Of a DNA stretch of 64,000 nt, positions 61,971 to 64,000 are shown one piece after another. Both the position numbers and the translations under genes were made by a program. The notes beneath the pieces are model-generated. The model made no database searches and was not told where the DNA came from. It worked only from the letters and a program-made list of their open reading frames with translations. The stretch lies in assembly GCF_000384475.1 (NCBI RefSeq), contig NZ_ARWB01000001.1, positions 1,344,176 through 1,408,175 on the forward strand. The letters are read 5' to 3'. This DNA is from Methylopila sp. M107. GTDB taxonomy: Bacteria; Pseudomonadota; Alphaproteobacteria; Rhizobiales; Methylopilaceae. The number at the start of each line of letters is the position of its first letter. Position 1 is the first letter of the stretch.

Positions 61971-63323
61971 TCAGAAGTCGCGCTGGACGCGGAGACGACC
62001 GACGAAGGCGTCGTTGTCCTTGGGACCGGTGTAGCCGATCTTGGCCTTGTCCAGGTTCTTGATGTAGACGAGCTCGGCGCCGATATCGAGCTTCTTGACC
62101 GGCGACCAGATCAGGTTGCCGGTGACCGCGCCGGTCGCCCAGTCAGCGTTGATCTTCTTGTAGTTCACGTCGATGTAGGTGGCCTGCAGGGCCGAGCGCC
62201 ACTGGGGCGACCAGTAGTGCAGGACGCCGAGGTTGGCGTTGAACGCCTGGGTCTTCTGCGTCTTGCCGTCAACCAGCAGGTAGTCGCGGACCGGGTTGAA
62301 GCCGGCGATGTTCTGGGTCGTGCCCGAACCGACGTTCTGGTCGCCGATGCCGACATAGGAGAGCCCGGCGCCGTCGATGTAACCGACCTGGCCCCAGATG
62401 AAGTCGCCCTTCTGGTCCGACGTGTTCGCGGTCGGCAGGTTGAGCTTCAGGCCGGCCTGAACGCCCCAGCCCCACTCGCTGTCGCCGGTGATCGAGTTTT
62501 CGCCGGCGAGCGAGCCGACCGGAGTGACAGCCGGCGGTCCGACGCGGAAGCCGTTGTCGCTCTTCGGGTTGATGCGGTGCGCGACGCCCGAGATCTGAGC
62601 CTCGCCCCAGCCCTGCTTGACGCGGACGTTGGCGACGATGTCGGGGATTTCCTGGCCGGTGTTGCGGAAGCCGTTGGTGTCGTTGCGGTAACGGGCCGTC
62701 GCGTCTTCCAGGCCGATGCTGGCGGAGAAGTCGCCGATCTTAGCCGTGTAGGCGATCACCGGAACCGTGCGGTCCGAGATGAAGGGGTTCTGGAAGGTCG
62801 GGTACGGCTTGAAGTCCCAGAAGCTGTCGGTCACGCCGGCCGTGAGGCCCGCGAACTGAACGAAGGCCTGGTCGAACAGCGAGTCGTCGGCGTCGAGGCC
62901 CGTCAGGCCGTTCGAGATGCGGGCGGCCTGACCGGCGGCGCCCGTCTCGCGCTGCAGCTGCAGGCGGACGAAGGTGCGGACGGTGCCATATTCGGTCTCG
63001 GTGCGGGCGTCGAACCAGACGCGGGCGCGGACGCGGTAACCGGTGCGGTTCACTTCGTCCTTGGCCTTGAGGCCGTTCGAAAGGCCCGTCGTGGCGACCC
63101 GCGGGTCGAGGATTTCGCCGCTCGTCACTTCGAGGCGGGCGAAGCCGCCGACCTGAAGGCAGGTGTCGGTGCCCGGGATGTAGAAGAAGCCGGTGCTGCC
63201 CTTGACGTCGCAGACCTTGACGTAATCGACGGGCTCGGCGCCCGGAAGATCGGCCGCCTGGGCGCCCGTCATCGTCATCAGCGCTGCGGCGGAGCCGAGA
63301 GCGAGGCTCTTGACCAGTTTCAT
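61971..63323 (-). CDS. Rhizobiales general porin (Porin_2 family)
   Basis: 450 residues with a signal peptide (LVKSLALGSAAALMTMTGAQA, cleavage before ADLPGAEP). The mature start PVDYVKVCDVKGSTGFFYIPGTDTCLQVGG, with two cysteines, is the hallmark of the abundant Omp2/Ropa-type porins of Hyphomicrobiales, and the protein ends in VGRLRVQRDF with a terminal Phe. It is a trimeric diffusion pore. GGAGAAAG precedes the ATG at 63323; the longer frame upstream is not needed. Confidence 0.95.
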   Translation of the reverse strand: MKLVKSLALGSAAALMTMTGAQAADLPGAEPVDYVKVCDVKGSTGFFYIPGTDTCLQVGGFARLEVTSGEILDPRVATTGLSNGLKAKDEVNRTGYRVRARVWFDARTETEYGTVRTFVRLQLQRETGAAGQAARISNGLTGLDADDSLFDQAFVQFAGLTAGVTDSFWDFKPYPTFQNPFISDRTVPVIAYTAKIGDFSASIGLEDATARYRNDTNGFRNTGQEIPDIVANVRVKQGWGEAQISGVAHRINPKSDNGFRVGPPAVTPVGSLAGENSITGDSEWGWGVQAGLKLNLPTANTSDQKGDFIWGQVGYIDGAGLSYVGIGDQNVGSGTTQNIAGFNPVRDYLLVDGKTQKTQAFNANLGVLHYWSPQWRSALQATYIDVNYKKINADWATGAVTGNLIWSPVKKLDIGAELVYIKNLDKAKIGYTGPKDNDAFVGRLRVQRDF

Positions 63324-63807
63324 GTGCTTTCTCCAACCCCGAAAATCGGAAGGCCGCTTGGACCCTTGGCCGACGCCGGATCCAACCGGCTTTAGAAATC
63401 TATGGAGATCGCCGATCCCCCGACGATCAGGCCCCGAAGCGCTCCAGCTCCGTGCCGCATGACGACCATATTCGCGGCGGGACCGTGCGCAAGCGCGAAC
63501 ACGATTGTGACGCTTTGGATTCCGGCCTTTGAAAATCGCTGTGACTGGAATGCCACTAGCTTGGGCTGCCGGCGCCTCATTTCTCAACGATCCGTTAAGC
63601 GAGAGGAGGTGAGCGCCCAACCGGAGCGATCAGGCGAGGCGATCTCGCGCGGGTCGAATCACGGTCACGAGTCGGCCTCATTGCCCGCGAATGGCCGCAC
63701 TTTGGGCAGGCCTCGTCCGCCACCGCCGCGTGGCGTCGCGGCGCAGTGGAGTCTATGGATGGGGTCGACCGCGCCCGTCGCGCCATAACGACCATGAGCG
63801 AGCGTAA
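63324..63807. other. 484-bp region between porin and aminotransferase genes
   Basis: Divergent intergenic stretch holding the porin promoter and the aminotransferase promoter. Short open frames here are not recognisable. I see no repeat, operator or terminator of note. Confidence 0.5.
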
Positions 63808-64000
63808 ATGACGTCTCCCGTCTCCCGAACGGCCGATCTCCGGCCGGCGCCGACCAACAATCTCGAAGCCTTCTGGATGCCGTTCACGGCGAACCGCCAG
63901 TTCAAGGCCGCGCCGCGGATGCTCTCCTCCGCGAAGGACATGCATTACGTCGCGACCGACGGGCGGAAGATCCTCGACGCGACCTCGGGCCTCTGGTGCG
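63808..64000 (+). CDS. Class III aminotransferase (omega-amino acid:pyruvate type), partial
   Basis: The first 64 codons of a gene that runs off the right edge. The reading NNLEAFWMPFTANRQFKAAPRM followed by DGRKILDATSGLWC is the N-terminal signature of beta-alanine/omega-amino acid:pyruvate aminotransferases, PLP enzymes that move amino groups from omega-amines to pyruvate. The start is an ATG at 63808 directly after a TAA. Catalytic residues lie outside the window. Confidence 0.88.
   Translation, partial: MTSPVSRTADLRPAPTNNLEAFWMPFTANRQFKAAPRMLSSAKDMHYVATDGRKILDATSGLWC

Noticed and set aside
1..64000. tRNA, rRNA, CRISPR array or prophage
   Set aside because: No cloverleaf-like tRNA, rRNA-like sequence, regular short direct repeats, or phage structural genes were seen by eye; a tRNA or small RNA scan would be needed to exclude weak cases.

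Overview
The window is GC-rich chromosomal DNA from an alphaproteobacterium, most likely of the Hyphomicrobiales (Rhizobiales). Supporting signs are a Rhizobiales-type porin, the conserved block rnc-era / lepB-acpS-pdxJ-rsh-rpoZ / smpB-dapA-slt, alphaproteobacterial GTTC-N7-GTTC and Zur-type boxes, and a CbbR-FBPase-PRK module. The genus cannot be read from the sequence. I saw no rRNA, tRNA or CRISPR array.

Region 1 (1-4421) is a Calvin-cycle module: a truncated, divergent cbbR, then cbbF, cbbP, rpe and cbbY. RuBisCO genes are not in the window. Region 2 (4582-13833) is a four-gene RND efflux operon: lipoprotein outer-membrane factor, periplasmic adaptor, and two MdtB/MdtC-like pumps. An IS630-family element (13903-14949) with a split transposase follows. 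Then come a large Sel1-repeat protein, a short-form 6-phosphogluconate dehydrogenase, and a MoxR / DUF58 / DUF4381 / two VWA / TPR / BatD-like cluster (19088-25665).

Region 3 (26283-42859) is the most distinctive part: an oxalate island. It holds a PanE-like reductase (candidate oxalyl-CoA reductase), a divergent SucCD-like CoA ligase, an FCD-type GntR regulator, a single-chain ADP-forming acyl-CoA synthetase, an OxlT-type antiporter, a tripartite TctABC carrier, a second FCD GntR regulator, oxalyl-CoA decarboxylase, formyl-CoA:oxalate CoA-transferase and a stand-alone formyltransferase. Copies of one operator-like motif, with core TGGTATGCCA, lie in front of five of its transcription units, so the island looks like a single regulon. 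Inferred logic: oxalate enters by two carriers and is activated to oxalyl-CoA by up to three mechanisms. It is then either decarboxylated to formyl-CoA for energy or C1 use, or reduced to glyoxylate for assimilation.

Region 4 (42860-64000) begins with an 800-bp stretch without a convincing gene, which holds a canonical alphaproteobacterial LexA (SOS) box. It continues with an EamA transporter, two VOC proteins, era, rnc, lepB, acpS, pdxJ, an inserted MazF/DUF3018 toxin-antitoxin pair, rsh, rpoZ, a NYN-domain protein, a family-5 uracil-DNA glycosylase, two tiny membrane proteins, an APH(6)-like kinase, smpB, dapA, a lytic transglycosylase, an alpha/beta hydrolase, an OprB-type porin preceded by a near-consensus Zur box, a Rhizobiales porin, and the start of a class III aminotransferase. 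GC-rich palindromic repeats of a few related types sit in many intergenic gaps.
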